Program-made: the position numbers and the translations under genes
Notes under the pieces: generated by a model
The model's input: the letters and a program-made list of their open reading frames with translations, nothing else
Database searches by the model: none
Told to the model about the DNA's origin: nothing
Part shown: piece after piece, positions 37,981 through 51,000 of the stretch
Numbering within the stretch: the stretch's first letter is position 1
Layout: each line of letters starts with the position of its first letter
DNA from: Onchidella celtica
Lineage: Eukaryota > Mollusca > Gastropoda > Systellommatophora > Onchidiidae
Length of the DNA stretch: 64,000 nucleotides
Reading direction: 5' to 3'
Assembly (NCBI GenBank): GCA_963931925.1
Contig: OZ007569.1
Location: forward strand, 14,124,663-14,188,662

Positions 37981-38403
37981 ATGACAAGGTGGTCTAGAGG
38001 CAAGGTGGTCGGCTCTCACGCCAAGGGTCCCGGGTTCAAAACCCGGCCGGTGCAAGCATGTCGGAAGTAGGATCGAGTACCTAATCTTCTCGGATAAGGA
38101 CGAAAAAATTCGAAGGCCCCGTGTGCACGTTGCCAGCGTTGAAGATACCGTGGCAGTTGAAAATCGAAAGAGCAGGCCGAGCAGGCCGCTGCATGGGCAA
38201 AAAATAAAATAAAATGCATCCACTCAGTCCCTCCCCTCTCATCTCCCCCCCCCCCCAAAAAAAAACCCCCACAAAACACACCGCCGACCGGCGCTGCACT
38301 GTGGCGACGATGTGCATGCTCCTTGTAACTGGGTGCAATGACACAAAAGGCAAATTTCCCAAATGGGATTAAAGTGTATACAAATACAAATACAAATACA
38401 AAT
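37981..38403 (+). mobile_element. tRNA-Glu-derived SINE, apparently full length
   Basis: The first 70 bases resemble tRNA-Glu(CUC). GGTGGTCTAGAGG matches the A-box region, GGCTCTCACGCC the anticodon arm with CTC, and CCCGGGTTCAAAACCCGG the T-arm with a B-box one base off consensus. A body of about 270 bp follows, with an internal C12-A9 tract (38245-38265). It ends in GGGATTAAAG and a repeated ACAAAT tail. Its last 80 bp or so recur at 56240-56332. RNA polymerase III would transcribe it from the internal boxes, and it needs a partner LINE for copying. I see no clear target duplication. Confidence 0.85.
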
Positions 38404-39442
38404 TAATTTCAGTAAACACAGTTTGCCTCATGAGTAGAAAACTAATTTAAAAGAGAGAGTTGTCAAACTACTGGCTATGTGAGACCAGAGTACGGGGAGA
38501 GAAAGAGTTGAAGACCCTTTATTTACACTGTCAAGTCGGCAGCCAAGTGTTGATATTTGAGGTGAAACACAGTGATCGTTAGAATTCCCAGAGGCGAAGA
38601 TTGAGCCACTGAAGAAATACCGTTAGGGTCAGGGGATTTTCCCAAAGTGAGAACTTGAGAATCTGCAAGATACTTCCCACCACTTGGCTATGGCATTTTC
38701 ACAAGTGGAACGTATTTTCGCTGTCTACATAAATAAAAGGTAAATCATCGGAAAGTTAGAGCTCTTGGAAAACAATAGTACGTCAAGTGTCTCTCAGGCC
38801 GAATACAACGCTCCAGGCCAGTCTCTGGTGGCTTGATGATGCTAGTAGAAGGAAAAATCGAAAGCAAAAATAATATCTGGACCGATTTTGCAATTCTTTA
38901 GGATAGGAAACAAAGTATTTCTGTTTGCACCAGTATTAAATTTTGACAATATTTATTGCTGTTATGTTATAATTTAAAGTGACAAAATATATTGTTTTTT
39001 GCCTGTCAAGCAATAATCTACTTGAATATTCGACAATATTTTTAACTTATCGAAAAGATCCGAGTGGCTGACAAAATGTAACTTTGAGACTTCAAAACTG
39101 TCACTAATTCTATTACTTACCTGAAGTTGATAGACGTTTTGATGGGGAACGCGGTCTGTTGTTATCTTGTATCTTAACTCGGATATCGGTCATTTTAGAT
39201 CAAAGGCAAGATAAACATGTAAAAGGTGTCAGAGATTATTATAACAGAATGGTGATAGAAATGCCAGTTCCCGAAAGGTTGAAGACACAATAATTAACTG
39301 GTGTACTTTCTGAAATAAATGAGAATGAACAGAGGAGTAAGTCAGAATTACTTACTGAGTTGCCTTTAAATATTCTTGTTCTCTTGGCATTAAAAATATG
39401 AAAAGTTGGCTAGTATGAAAGGGATAAAAGGGAACGATCTGT
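38404..39442. other. Non-coding stretch
   Basis: No gene or repeat recognised between the SINE tail and the CT array. Confidence 0.5.
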
Positions 39443-39479
39443 TCTCTCTCTCTCTCTGCGTTTTTTTTCTCCCTCTTTA

Positions 39480-39517
<38 letters not shown>

Positions 39518-39558
39518 TTTCTCTCTCTTCACACACATACACATGCATATACACACAG
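39443..39558 (+). repeat. CT-rich microsatellite grading into CA/TA repeat
   Basis: Interrupted TC runs (39443-39530) followed by ACACACATACACATG-type sequence. Confidence 0.9.
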
Positions 39559-42500
39559 TAACTTTCATCAGCACTAACTCTCAATTCCATGAAGCTCTGC
39601 TTCCAGACCAATCGTCTTGACATCTTAAGCGGACATTTATTAAGTCCAACCAATCAAACGTGAAAGAAAATTTCGCCCTTTCTTGAACTTAAAACTCCGC
39701 GAGCTCTCTCTTTGTGGGGGGCCTTAATCACATTAACTTGTGGAGAATGTTCTAGTCTAATTGAGCATCAAAATCGATGGTGACAATCACACTAATTTCT
39801 TTGCCGAGTCCAAATCTTTCGGTCCCGGGAACTTTGTCAATATCAGAAAAAGGGGAAGCGAAAGGGAAAATCATTACAAATCATGGGCAGGGAAACATGA
39901 GCGTCGTGTTTTACAGTTAGTTCTCTTTGGCACAAATCTTATGTTTTTCTGATCAACGAAAATGCATCCTGGAGACGGGACGCGACGTCAGTCGTTTTGC
40001 CTGCCAAACAGTACCATCTTGGAGCAAGGCGCACTTGAGAATGGACGGGCGGAAACTATAGAGAAGAACAAGTTATGTTAGTAGGTGGGATATCGGTGGA
40101 CGTTTTTTTCCCCCAAGGTCTAAAATACGTTTGTGTATCTAGATGTATGGGCTATAGAAACAGGGATAAGTGGGGATGCAGCAGGGGAAAGTAAAAACGG
40201 CACTGAAAGTGTGTACTCAATCAAGAAAGTGTGTGTATTTGCCAGTCCGTGTATGAGTAAGAACAGGAACAATAAAGGCGTAGATTCCGGAAGTGGGATT
40301 CACATCTACACAACTTTTTTTTTTTTTTTTTTAATTCGTAAGCATTTTCAGAATCCCTTATCAACACAAACAAACAAACAAAAATACACACAAGAGCACA
40401 ACACATTTGACCATGGTATTTGGATGGGGGTGGGGAAATGGGGCTGGGGTGGGAGATGGACTGGTAATATAATATTGTAATTGTTCGCACTGTTTGCATT
40501 TCTTACAGGAACAGAGCAAAAAAAAAAAAAAAATGCTTTCACCGGTTTCCATAAATTCAGTTGAAAAATGTCTCCAATCGGAAAGGGTCATTCAACAAAG
40601 CAGTGTCCTCTTAATGTCTAAGAACATTAATTTTCTTTCATATGAACACACTGAGCAGGGAAAGTCATGTACGGGAAAAAAGTAACAAATTCATATCGAC
40701 TATCTTTCGGAACATTGATGATGTGACAACTGTTATAGTGTGTCGAACTTGCTGCATAATTTCATATAATTTTATATGGAGACCTGCAAAGTAGTCTTTG
40801 CTGTAAAAGGCTTGTGGTCCGCGGAGTCAGGTCGTCGATTTCTGTCTGTTTTGACTCAATGCGCAATGTTTCTCTGTCCACCAGCCCATTCAAAACAATT
40901 TTGACGCACCCGATCGACTGACGCGGACTGGTTTTCATCTCTCCAGTGCACGACGTCCAGTTCAACTCCATAGTCCATATCTCATATATAAAACGAGACA
41001 AAACAGACTTGACTCAGTGCGCCACAAGTCTAAGTTGTCCCAGATTCTGAAGTCTATGACGTGTTCGCCGTGACCCAAACTAACTGGACTTTCCCACTTG
41101 AGGGGAATACATACAGTCTTAAGCTGGCAGTGCAGCTTTTCCCACAGTTGACGCGATTTGCTTCAACTTACGGGTCATTGTGATGTTATCTTTAAACCAG
41201 TGCCCTAACGGTCCTAGGGGATCAAGTCGTGATCAGCGGTGAGAACTCTTGTCCACCAGCTTTATTGACGCAAGCCACCAGAGCTAGAACACAAGGAGAA
41301 ATGCGTTGATCGGGGATAATAGAAACATTGACTAGCTTACAAATATACAGATCATCTACTCAGCCCTCTGGAATTTTGTTGATATAGTACTTACTTATTC
41401 CTCTCTGCGGGGCCGTGAAAGACCTGCTCCCACATACCTGGACGACCTTCCAAAGCACTAGTAAAAAATATGCTACAGGTCACCAAGGTAATAATTTTAT
41501 ATAATACAAAGTTTTAGGGCTGATCCAAAACAGGAAACAGCTGCATCTTGCACATTTGAGCAGTTTTTTTGGTATTGGAAATTATAGATAATCTAAGAGA
41601 CTGAATCTCTGATTATCATGCTCAAACTCTCAAGGATGAACGTACTCACTTTTCTTTTTTAATCAAGTGACGTATTATTTAAATAAAGTAGCTCAGTTTG
41701 GTAATCCGTCAACACAATATTATACTTCATGTTCATATTTAATAACTATTTATTTAGAACGGCTAACAAAACACTATCACTTTAGTACATGCATCCAGGT
41801 AGATCTAAAAGGTTTCTGATAAGAAATTGTGCCAGGTAATTCTGTACATATCAGATGTGAAAATATCTTGAGAGAATGCTTTCGGGGCCTATCTTTCTCA
41901 CAAGCAAAACAGCTGTCTCTAAAGACGATATGTTCTGAGCAGGTGTTAGCATTAGGTAAATCCTTATACCCCGAGGAAGAAACGGCCTTGCTTTGGGACT
42001 GGCGAAAAAAATTCTTGAGATCTGGAATATTTACTCAAGCAGTTCTTTGTGGGGTCTTTCAATAGTTGATACCGACATCAACAATTATAGGTCTTGGTCT
42101 ACTGTAAATGTTTAACATTAGCATTTGGTGGAATTTAGCAATAAAAACACTAAGCTTTATGGGCTGTGAGCTGGGTGATTAATGACTCAGTAGGGGTCCA
42201 CTGTGAGACAGGATTTACCATAATAGTTTGGGATACGATTTATCTCTTCTTACAGGTACACTTATTTCTAGTTAAGATCAATTGATTGATTGGAACTGAG
42301 CGTTCGATCCAATGATTTGTTGTTTTATTGGTTTTGGAAGTGGATTGCTATAGTAGCACTGGGTGTGGATTCCAGAGACCACTCGTGAGACGAACAAGGC
42401 AATGAAGTGTAAAGTCTTTGTTAACAGGTATTTTGTAACCTATACAGGCAATACAAATATGAGGGTTTAAACTAATATGTGTGAGTTATTTGTATTCCAA

Positions 42501-45500
42501 TGTTGCACTGACGTCAACAAAACGGCCATGTAGACCAGCAGGTCTCATCAAAACTCTCTACCGACACCACTACATATAACTTGACAATTTAAAGCGATCC
42601 AATAAATTGCAACTTGGAGATAACAACAATACAAATGTCAAAAGTTGCAGCCCTGAAATTGACCATACGTTAGTGGTATCTACTAGTCCGGGAAACAATA
42701 TTTTTTTCCTGCCTCCAATAGAGTCAATCAAAATTGCAATCTTTATGAAAATAGGAATTCACAAAATATCAGATGTTGGTCTTCTGTTTTCATAAGATTT
42801 TAAAATGGAAGCGATTATTCTCACAGATGACCATTTTAATCTCACGTGATTATTTTAGCAAGATGATTATAATTTCAAGAGCATGTTTCGGGAGAAACGT
42901 TTTACTGAAATAAACCAGCTTGGGGAAATGTTCTATTATTGTTTATTGAAATATATAAATCGTTATAAACGTTACTGTAGCGACACAATATATTATTTCT
43001 GTTCCCTTCGTTTATTCATATGACAGAAACTGCAAAATCGTGCGATATTATATGAAGAACAGCATGCAGTCCAAGCCTGCCTTGCATTTTTGTAAGAAGT
43101 GAAAATGATTATCTTAGATTCTTTGTGTTCATCTATCCCTTCCACACGGAGAAGAAGAAACGGTGTATGCAAACTTCAATTATCTCATCAAAGACCCCTC
43201 GTCACGTGAATGAGATAATATTATTTCAGTCCTGAGATTATCTTCGCATGTCAGTAGGGCTACATTATTGTTTGCATTGTCTCAGTTAGAAGTTAAAAAT
43301 GATTAATAATAGCACACTTCTTGAACATTCCCACAGTTGTGCCGTTACTCTTGCTTGTGTGTGTAGCGATTGGCTAAACCTTGTAGTCCGCTCCTTAGAA
43401 CCCCATCACCTCCCGGGCGCTGTAAAGATGGTAAGTGTGGCGTGGCTTAAGTAAATAGTTAGTGTTTCTGCATCTGGCGACCCATGAACATTCTCATCCC
43501 AAACATTATCACCTTCCTCCATCTTATCATCGCCTGAACACAAGAAAAGCGCTGTATGCTGTTCTTCTTCCCCGTGTTTGGTGTGATCCACATGTTATTG
43601 TTGTGTGGTTTAGTGAACTATCTAGCGTTAAAGATGGATACATAAAGAGTGGGGAGATAAGGAGAGAGGGCACCAGCTATAACAACACAGCTACAGAATG
43701 AAAGTTATTTGGCTAAGTCTAAAGACTATATCGCACTATCTGACCCATACAGAACCAACCCCCGTCTCTACCGCAGCAGAAATACAAATACTGCTATTTG
43801 AAACTATCTTACTGATATTGTCAATCTATCTCGATTTATTCCTACTTTACTCCAAGGGGAATTTTATTATTATGCTCTGTCAAGGGTCTCGAGCTGTAGG
43901 TGGTCATCTTTTAAATTTGGCACTAGGAGCTTGTATAGACCAGCAAACCAGAATGATAACTTTACTCTTGGAAAACCTATTTCATGGGCTCTAGCAGCAC
44001 GTCACTGAAACATTAGTAGAATTAATTTGTTACAAGCAGTAGTAGTTTGTGCTATTTCTTGTGGAGTTGAACACAAAACTGCTCAAACGTTCATTTTTAT
44101 AGGTATCAGTGAAGTTGACGGCAGGAGAGGAAGGTAAGGTAGCTAAATATACCTTGGCTCTTTACATAATTATGACTATTGTTTTTTATGTAAATCCTAC
44201 ATACAAATTTCTTCTTAGAACAAATGAAATGTATTTAAGTTAACATTCCCTTAACATAATGTCTTATTTTACTGGTCTCATCAGTTTATGCTGTAAAACA
44301 TTCGAAATAATTCCACAATGGAATGTAACTTGCTGACAATAGGAGAATCCTGATAGGGCTGTACGTTTATGTCTGTAAAGTGAAACATTGACTTCCCTGT
44401 TGTTTAAATGTATGCATTTAGTTGTAACTAATGTTTGGCGGGCTATAGTTAGTGAGTTAGATCGGTTCCACTTCGGTTCATCCTCCCCTGAACTCATGAA
44501 AGCATTTTGCTCTCTCTGGCGAAGGGAAACACTAACACTTGCTCCGAGCATCCCGCCAAGTTGTCCACACTACCTGTGTATCATAGCCTTCAGCGTGGAG
44601 CAGCCATGCTGAAAATACCTTATGAAAATGAAATGGTTTATTGTGCGTTAATAAGCTTCGTTACGTGGGGCTCTACGGGCACGGAATGTTTGTATGAAAA
44701 CACCATTAGTGTAAAGGAGGAGTCTCTCCTGCTCGTTTCCCCATGATTTCCTCTTCCCACTTTGTCGGCTCAGGTTGTAACATCTGAATCGAATCCCTAA
44801 CTAACACCAGCGTACGGCCCACCACGTCCTCGACGTCGTCCGCTTCAGTTCAGTTCAACAAGCAAGAGCTAGACCAGAGAGTCTAGAATAAGCAATCCTG
44901 ATTATCTGGCCACACTAAGTCAAGTTTTGACTTCCAGGCACTCACAGGGTGAGCTACAACTAATTTTCTACCATCCTGAAAACGATGATGCTGGAAGATT
45001 TTGTTGCATCCAGCACGTGTGTCGAGCGTATCATCTCTTACCTTAGAATAACAGACATTCGTGTTTGGTTAGGACTCTATGGTATCCTAGAAATACATGT
45101 AATTCTCGGGTGGGAAGTATTGGGAAAGAGTCTTCATTTCAAGCGAGAGCTGCTTAGGGTATTAAAGTGTCATTGCAACTTGCAGCTGTTTTATACGTGC
45201 TTAGCGTGCAAATAGCGGAATGGAATGATGAACATTCCAGCCAGTGTTGGATTTTGAATTATCCTGTGTGCTATAAGGAGATACATAGACTGGTCTTTAT
45301 TTATGCCGTCTGAGTTGTGTTTGTGGATGGCAAAAGGAGCAGGGGTGACTGAGTGAAAAGGGCGCGTGAGATTGTACGTGAGTAGACCGACGAATGAGAA
45401 CGTAATGTGGATGGATCAATGATGAAGTGAATGAGGAGCCGAGTGGAAATTTTGTTGGGGAGGCCCTGGGGGCAAGGGGTTGGGGGGGCGGGGGGTACAG

Positions 45501-45536
45501 GAAATAAAATTATATGTTACATCAAACTGAGAATGA
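39559..45536. other. About 6 kb without a supportable gene
   Basis: Short frames only. T-runs and A-runs (about 40315-40331, 40520-40534) and AAC repeats near 40368-40382 are present. The frame at 41829-42065 (78 codons, plus) has a reasonable amino-acid mix but no recognisable domain. Confidence 0.45.
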
Positions 45537-45670
45537 ATTAGTGAGTGAGTGAGTGAGTGAGTAAGTGAGCGAGTAAATAAATAAAAACGAGTGAGAATGA
45601 GTGAATAAATGGATGACTGTATGAATGAATGGATGAAAGAATGAATGAATGAGTGAATGAATGAATGAAA
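45537..45670 (+). repeat. Degenerate GAGT/GAAT tetranucleotide repeat
   Basis: GAGT units in the left part pass into ATAA, GGAT and GAAT units to the right, all in a 4-base register. It produces the spurious FIHS-repeat frame on the minus strand. It looks older than the TCTA array because units have diverged. Confidence 0.92.
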
Positions 45671-46376
45671 TCTAATACAAAACAAATGTTAAGAAAGTGA
45701 ACTCAATTCTCTTCAAAAACACAGACCACAACGACAAACCCGCAGTAATCACTTCAGCAAATGAACTTCCTTTGTGAGTTGGTTCAAATGTGGGATAAAC
45801 ATATGCTTAAGATAGGGGAGATAATTCACTGGGATGAAGAAATGTTATCATCCACCAACGTAAAAAAGCTGATCAATTTGTTTCAAATTACCTATCTGTA
45901 TCTCATCTCGCTTTCCCTCGCAACCCCACGAGCTCATCCTAGGTAGCGAACCTTCCCGCTGGTCGCGTGGGAAAGACAACCCTGCCTGGATTATCGTATC
46001 GGCCCAGTTCAGATCCCCCTTGTCAAGCTCACAGATTAGGATTCGTTCTGAGAATTTCTCTTTGAAAAGGGAAAACGTTTTGAAGGCATGTTTCAAAAAA
46101 CATACTGCCAACCACTGTGTTAATTTGGGTAAGACTCCACACGGAATCCCATACTGCATCGGCGAGAATCTCTTCCTTCCTGAACTCAAAAATAGTTTTT
46201 TTTAACTCCTTTGGGGACTCTTTTCATTAATAACAGTGGAGTAGTGTACAGAAAGAATTACTGTGGAAATCTTTCATTTCTAGATCCATAGATGTTTATG
46301 TTACTTTTGCCACATTTCATGTATTGACAAAATTCTATTTTTAAAAAAAGCACAGAAAATCTCAAGAGGCATCGGG
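45671..46376. other. Non-coding stretch
   Basis: No gene recognised. A 113-codon minus-strand frame (45848-46189) shows no domain. Confidence 0.45.
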
Positions 46377-46450
46377 CAAAGTCAGAATGTGGCAAAAAGA
46401 AAATGTTGTATGTAGCAAAGACTCGCCTAAGAAATAATACAGAAACGAGT
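46377..46450 (-). repeat. Dispersed repeat, copy 2
   Basis: Diverged relative of 32473-32546 in the same orientation. See that entry for the shared words. Confidence 0.65.
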
Positions 46451-47747
46451 CCGTATATTGTTGACATATTGCTTGCATGTGACTGCATCTTTTTGTTTGT
46501 GTGTTTGTTTATGTTTCAGGAAAAATATTAGGGGCAGAGCTATATTAAAAAGACTGTTGAATTATTCCAACAGAAAAAGCATAAAATAGGAACATCGATT
46601 TATTACAAAACTAACTCTATCAACCATCTATTTTAGTGTAATATTTACAAGTTACCGCGTGGGCGGATGGCCATATAGGCTATAACTTGTCATTTCCTTA
46701 TTTGGTAAGCCATAACAACTGTAGTATTAATTGATGTTGTTTTGTGTGTCTGTTCTTGCTTTGCCTGTGAGAAAATCAAGCCTTCTAAAAACGAGCGTGC
46801 CAGAAAGAAACATACAAATAATAATAATAATAACAATAATAATAAAGCCGAATTAACAGCGAACTTTTCCTAACGACTCAATGCGCTTTATAGGGGTGAA
46901 ATAGAATGCAATCCACTGACATATGCATACAAGCATACAAAACACAACTGCACACGTGCATGATCGAATGCACACACCCACATACACACCACTCATCCTA
47001 TTTACTAGACATGGCACAGAAATTCCATCAACAGTCAAACTACTTTTATAAATAAATAAATGCGTTTTTAAAGTATTTTTAAACCTGGTGATGGAGATCA
47101 CAACACCAGTGTGACTGACAGAATCATACGAGTTTTCATACTTAAATCGATTATTGTATGGGTGGCAGACCATGAAGCTCCAGTGTGTAGCAAAGAGCAC
47201 TTGGACGCCAAAGTTCTGTGTGGTATACGATTTCTGGTTGTGCCAGAGATGTGCGGAAGCGTCAGCTTTCAGGCTTATCTTCCCATCTCATCTGCCTGCC
47301 TGACTGCTATTTGTTTAAGACAAAAACTTGCTGTGAGTGTATAATTATGACTGCCAGCAGAAAAAGTCGGCTTAGCATCGCTAGGTGAGCCTGGGGTCAT
47401 AGGAGGTCACATAAAAAATAATTGAAGAAATAAAAAAAAAAAAAAGATAAATATGTCCAGATTTGGTGGTGACATTTTCCACGTGCAGAAACATTTTTTT
47501 TCTTAAATTCTCCAGAAAAGCACTCTGACAGTACAATGAAACAATTATAAAATGTGCAATGATATTAATTTGCAACATTACGAAACAACGCTCTTGCACA
47601 ATAAATATGAAATTTTCATCACAATAGATTTGTTGGTTTCATTATCATTGTAATAGAACTATGTCAGTAGAAACCAACCGACAAGGTCAAAATTCTGAGT
47701 TTGAAAAATGTTCGTTTCGATGGTGGCAGAGTCCAGTGAGTTGCTTC
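46451..47747. other. Non-coding stretch
   Basis: An AAT-triplet run at about 46817-46845 and an A-run at about 47430-47445. No gene recognised. Confidence 0.5.
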
Positions 47748-48078
47748 AGAGAGTATCTATAGAGAGGTTTCACTATTGGTCAATTTGCACTGCGAGACAC
47801 TGGAGGCTCTGCAAAACAACTGTTAGCGTGGAGCGGAAAGTAGGTCGCTGCGGTAAACAATATCCGTTTTGTGCATTTCCACGGGGCGTAAGAGCTTAAA
47901 AACGGCTCTAAATGGTTATAACCAGCCCAAAAATATGAACAAACCGCAGTAAACAGACATACGCATTATCTTTGGTAAAGGCGATCTCTTTCAGTTCTTC
48001 AATTTCTTGTTTACCGCAGCGACCTATTTTCGGGATTTGGCGGAAGGGAGATCTCTCTATAAATACAATACTCTCTGG
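47748..48078. repeat. Foldback structure with inverted blocks
   Basis: An 18-base block (GGTCGCTGCGGTAAACAA, 47843-47860) has an exact reverse complement at 48007-48024, and similarity extends about 10 bases beyond on the TCGC side. Outer blocks also pair: CAGAGAGTAT with TATAGAGAG (47748-47766) against the inverted form at 48051-48078. A third related word, CCGCAGTAAACAG, lies at 47944-47956. The arms are unequal in length. It could be a degenerate MITE or a foldback element. Confidence 0.6.
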
Positions 48079-51000
48079 TTGCTTCACATTCAGGTTTTAA
48101 GATTATTAATAAAGACTGGATAAATTTAGTATAATAAGTATTTTTTGTAATGTTACTTTATAGTATACGGCATCGCCTTTCAGTATCCTTTTTTTTTTAA
48201 CTTTAACTTCTCATCAGTCTGTCTGCCCGTTTATTTCAAGCATCACATTACATTCTGTCTTCAGTTGCACTCGTGGAACGCTATCATCTCCTGCCTATGA
48301 AATTGTCTTTCCAAGGCCATTCTCGAGTGTGAAAGGATAATGTCCAAAAAATTATCTTATATCAAGAAAATGATATCTGCCTTGAGATATGAAACAAGTC
48401 AGGCATGGATCTATGTAGATCTTTCAAGAAATTAGTACCAGCTCTGAAGTGGATCAGTGCTGCACTTCCTAACCCCACTCTGGGCCGGGTGCCATCCACC
48501 TTACACGGATTAAGTGTTATTCTATTGCTGGGTTTTTTGTTTGTTTGTTTTTGACTTGCGGTGATTTCAGAGTCACAATTTTCCTGTTTCTTCCATTGAA
48601 ATTTGCTTTAGATGTCTTCTACAGGTCTTCAAAGACAAAGTGATGCTTTCATGTTTAGCCAGATACATTGCGATGTGCACGTGTCTCTCAAAAAAGGTTT
48701 CCGTTTTATTGACAAGAACCGTGAAGTCTCTAACTATACATGGCGTGAAACTTGGTGCCAGCTGCTGTGAGTTGGCTGAGTTGGAAAGATTTTAAGTTTA
48801 GAGTGGTCGTTTTGATAAAGAAGTGGGCGAAATGTCTTTCGCGGTCCCTTTAACAACGAAAACAAACCTAGATGCTAATGACACAAAAAAAACAAAACAA
48901 TCAAAAGTATAATTATGGACGATGAGTGTGCCGAAGGTACCCAACAGTGATCTGTACCCGCATTGTGGTTTCGCTGTTCTCATTCTTCCCGTGGCCGAAC
49001 CATCCACCAAAGGTCATAACAGAAATGATTGTAGGAGGCTCAAACTAAAGGTGCCCAGTGTTTCCCTATAAGAAGGCTCCAACACGGTATTCACCTGGGA
49101 AGGTGGGGTTATGTCCCATACTGTTATTCATGTGGATATAAATATGTGTGCACTGTACACTTGAGATGGTTGGTGGTAAAGCTGATCTGTCAGCAAATGC
49201 AAACACTTTCACCTTCATGAGGATCGTTTGCAGTTGTCCCCATATGGCACGGTGATGTCCTTTTAACACAGGTACATTGTCACAGAAAACCGTCACCATG
49301 ATAATGATTGTGACATTTACTACCACTGAACAACGTAGAACAACATCTTTTTGCGTGTATGTATGTGTCCAAATTAGTCAACTCCGACGGCAGATTTACC
49401 TGATGGCTAATCTTCATGAATCCAACCCCTTTATCCCCGCCCAGTTGTTAATGATTTTGTTGTTTGATCTAATTGCACTAGCATTTCTTGTTGTTACATT
49501 CAAGATCTCAGTAAAGCCTGAGACTCAAGTATGTCGGATTCATGTTTTGCTTCTCTCATAAAGGAAAGGAATCTCATGATGAAACTTTTTATTGTCAAAC
49601 AAACCTGTCTTTAGCAGTTTTTTTTTCAGACTTTACCAGGAGGTAGAAAATTTTCATAGCCATTTCTGTCTTTAGAAGTTCCATCAGATCTGAAACTTGG
49701 TAAAACGACACTTGGAGAAAGTGACTGTCCATGACACTGTGCACAAATCTGCTTGTGTCGACCTAGTCACTAAAGTTTTCTATACCATTATCACTTTTCA
49801 AAAACCCTAAGCTACTTTGTAGATTCCTATGTAATAATTTTTTAATTACCAAGATTGTCCTACTGAATGTGCTGCATTTGCCACCACGAGACTAAAATTG
49901 TGGTACAAATTTTCTGGGCCGGTAGAAATTACAAAGAGATAAAGTTCAGATTTTCAGGCAAAAAGAGATATTTACGGAAGTATATATTATGTGTGACCTT
50001 AAAACGGCATTCCTAATAACCGGCTGTGTATAAACATGGATCAATAAATGTTGCTGTCGCATTAAGAGTTTTTTTTCTTTTGGTCGGGCTATTGAACTCT
50101 ATCATTGTCAGAACAGCTAATTAGTTACGACAACTTCGCACTTTCAATCTATGACCTTAAAAATATAGTACTACTTTTTGTGTGAATCTGACTCGAAATT
50201 GAGTCGCGTGACAAGCAACCTATAATACCTTGAAAAGGAAAGCCTGTTAGCATTGCCGGAAAGGTTGTCTCGTACAGGCCACAGATCGATTAATTTAGGA
50301 TTAAAATGAAACATTTCGGGATAGATCCTGTGTTTTCCAATGTTTATAAGGACAAAATGTTTGGATGTCACTGATGTATCAAAACTGGGACTGAGAATGT
50401 GTTTTATAGAGCGCATTAAAATAGTTTGGCTTACATAATATTATGTCCTGGAGTATTTGCCATATTGTTGTATGCGACATTTTGCGGATTTTGAGGTTTT
50501 GTCATGAAAGTGGTTCCTTCACCCATAATTTCATTACGTATAAGCGCTTTTCCAATCGGTTAAAAATTTTTTGAGGTGTTAAATGTTCGCGGCGCAATGT
50601 TGTTCTCTGATTTTCCACAGCTCTTCTAACTTTCGATCTTCATTTTCTCGAAAAGACAAAAATACACATACAACAATACGGAAAATACCGGACGATATTA
50701 CGAACTAGACTATAGTAGCAGTTTTAGTGGTAATAGTCTGTTGGAGACCGCTAGATGTATTAAAGGTTGTAACGATGGTGATAGTTTGAAAATAGAAGGT
50801 GGCAGCAGCTGTAGTTTTATGGGTTGTATAGGGATAAAAAGAAGCAGTTTTAGTTGGAAAATGAAATTATATATTATTGCATCTCCTTTGGCCTTGTAGG
50901 TCATGACTCTGTCTGCAGGTTGGTTTGAAAAATCACCGCTGTCTCTTCATAGATTTTGACTGCGGAAAGTCCTCTGCATGACAATAATTATTATAAACTG

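Noticed and set aside
37981-38052. A functional tRNA-Glu gene
   Set aside because: The acceptor stem does not pair and the sequence runs into a SINE body with a repeated tail, so it is the head of a SINE.
45416-45685. Frame with FIHS repeats on the minus strand
   Set aside because: Explained by the GAGT/GAAT tetranucleotide array.
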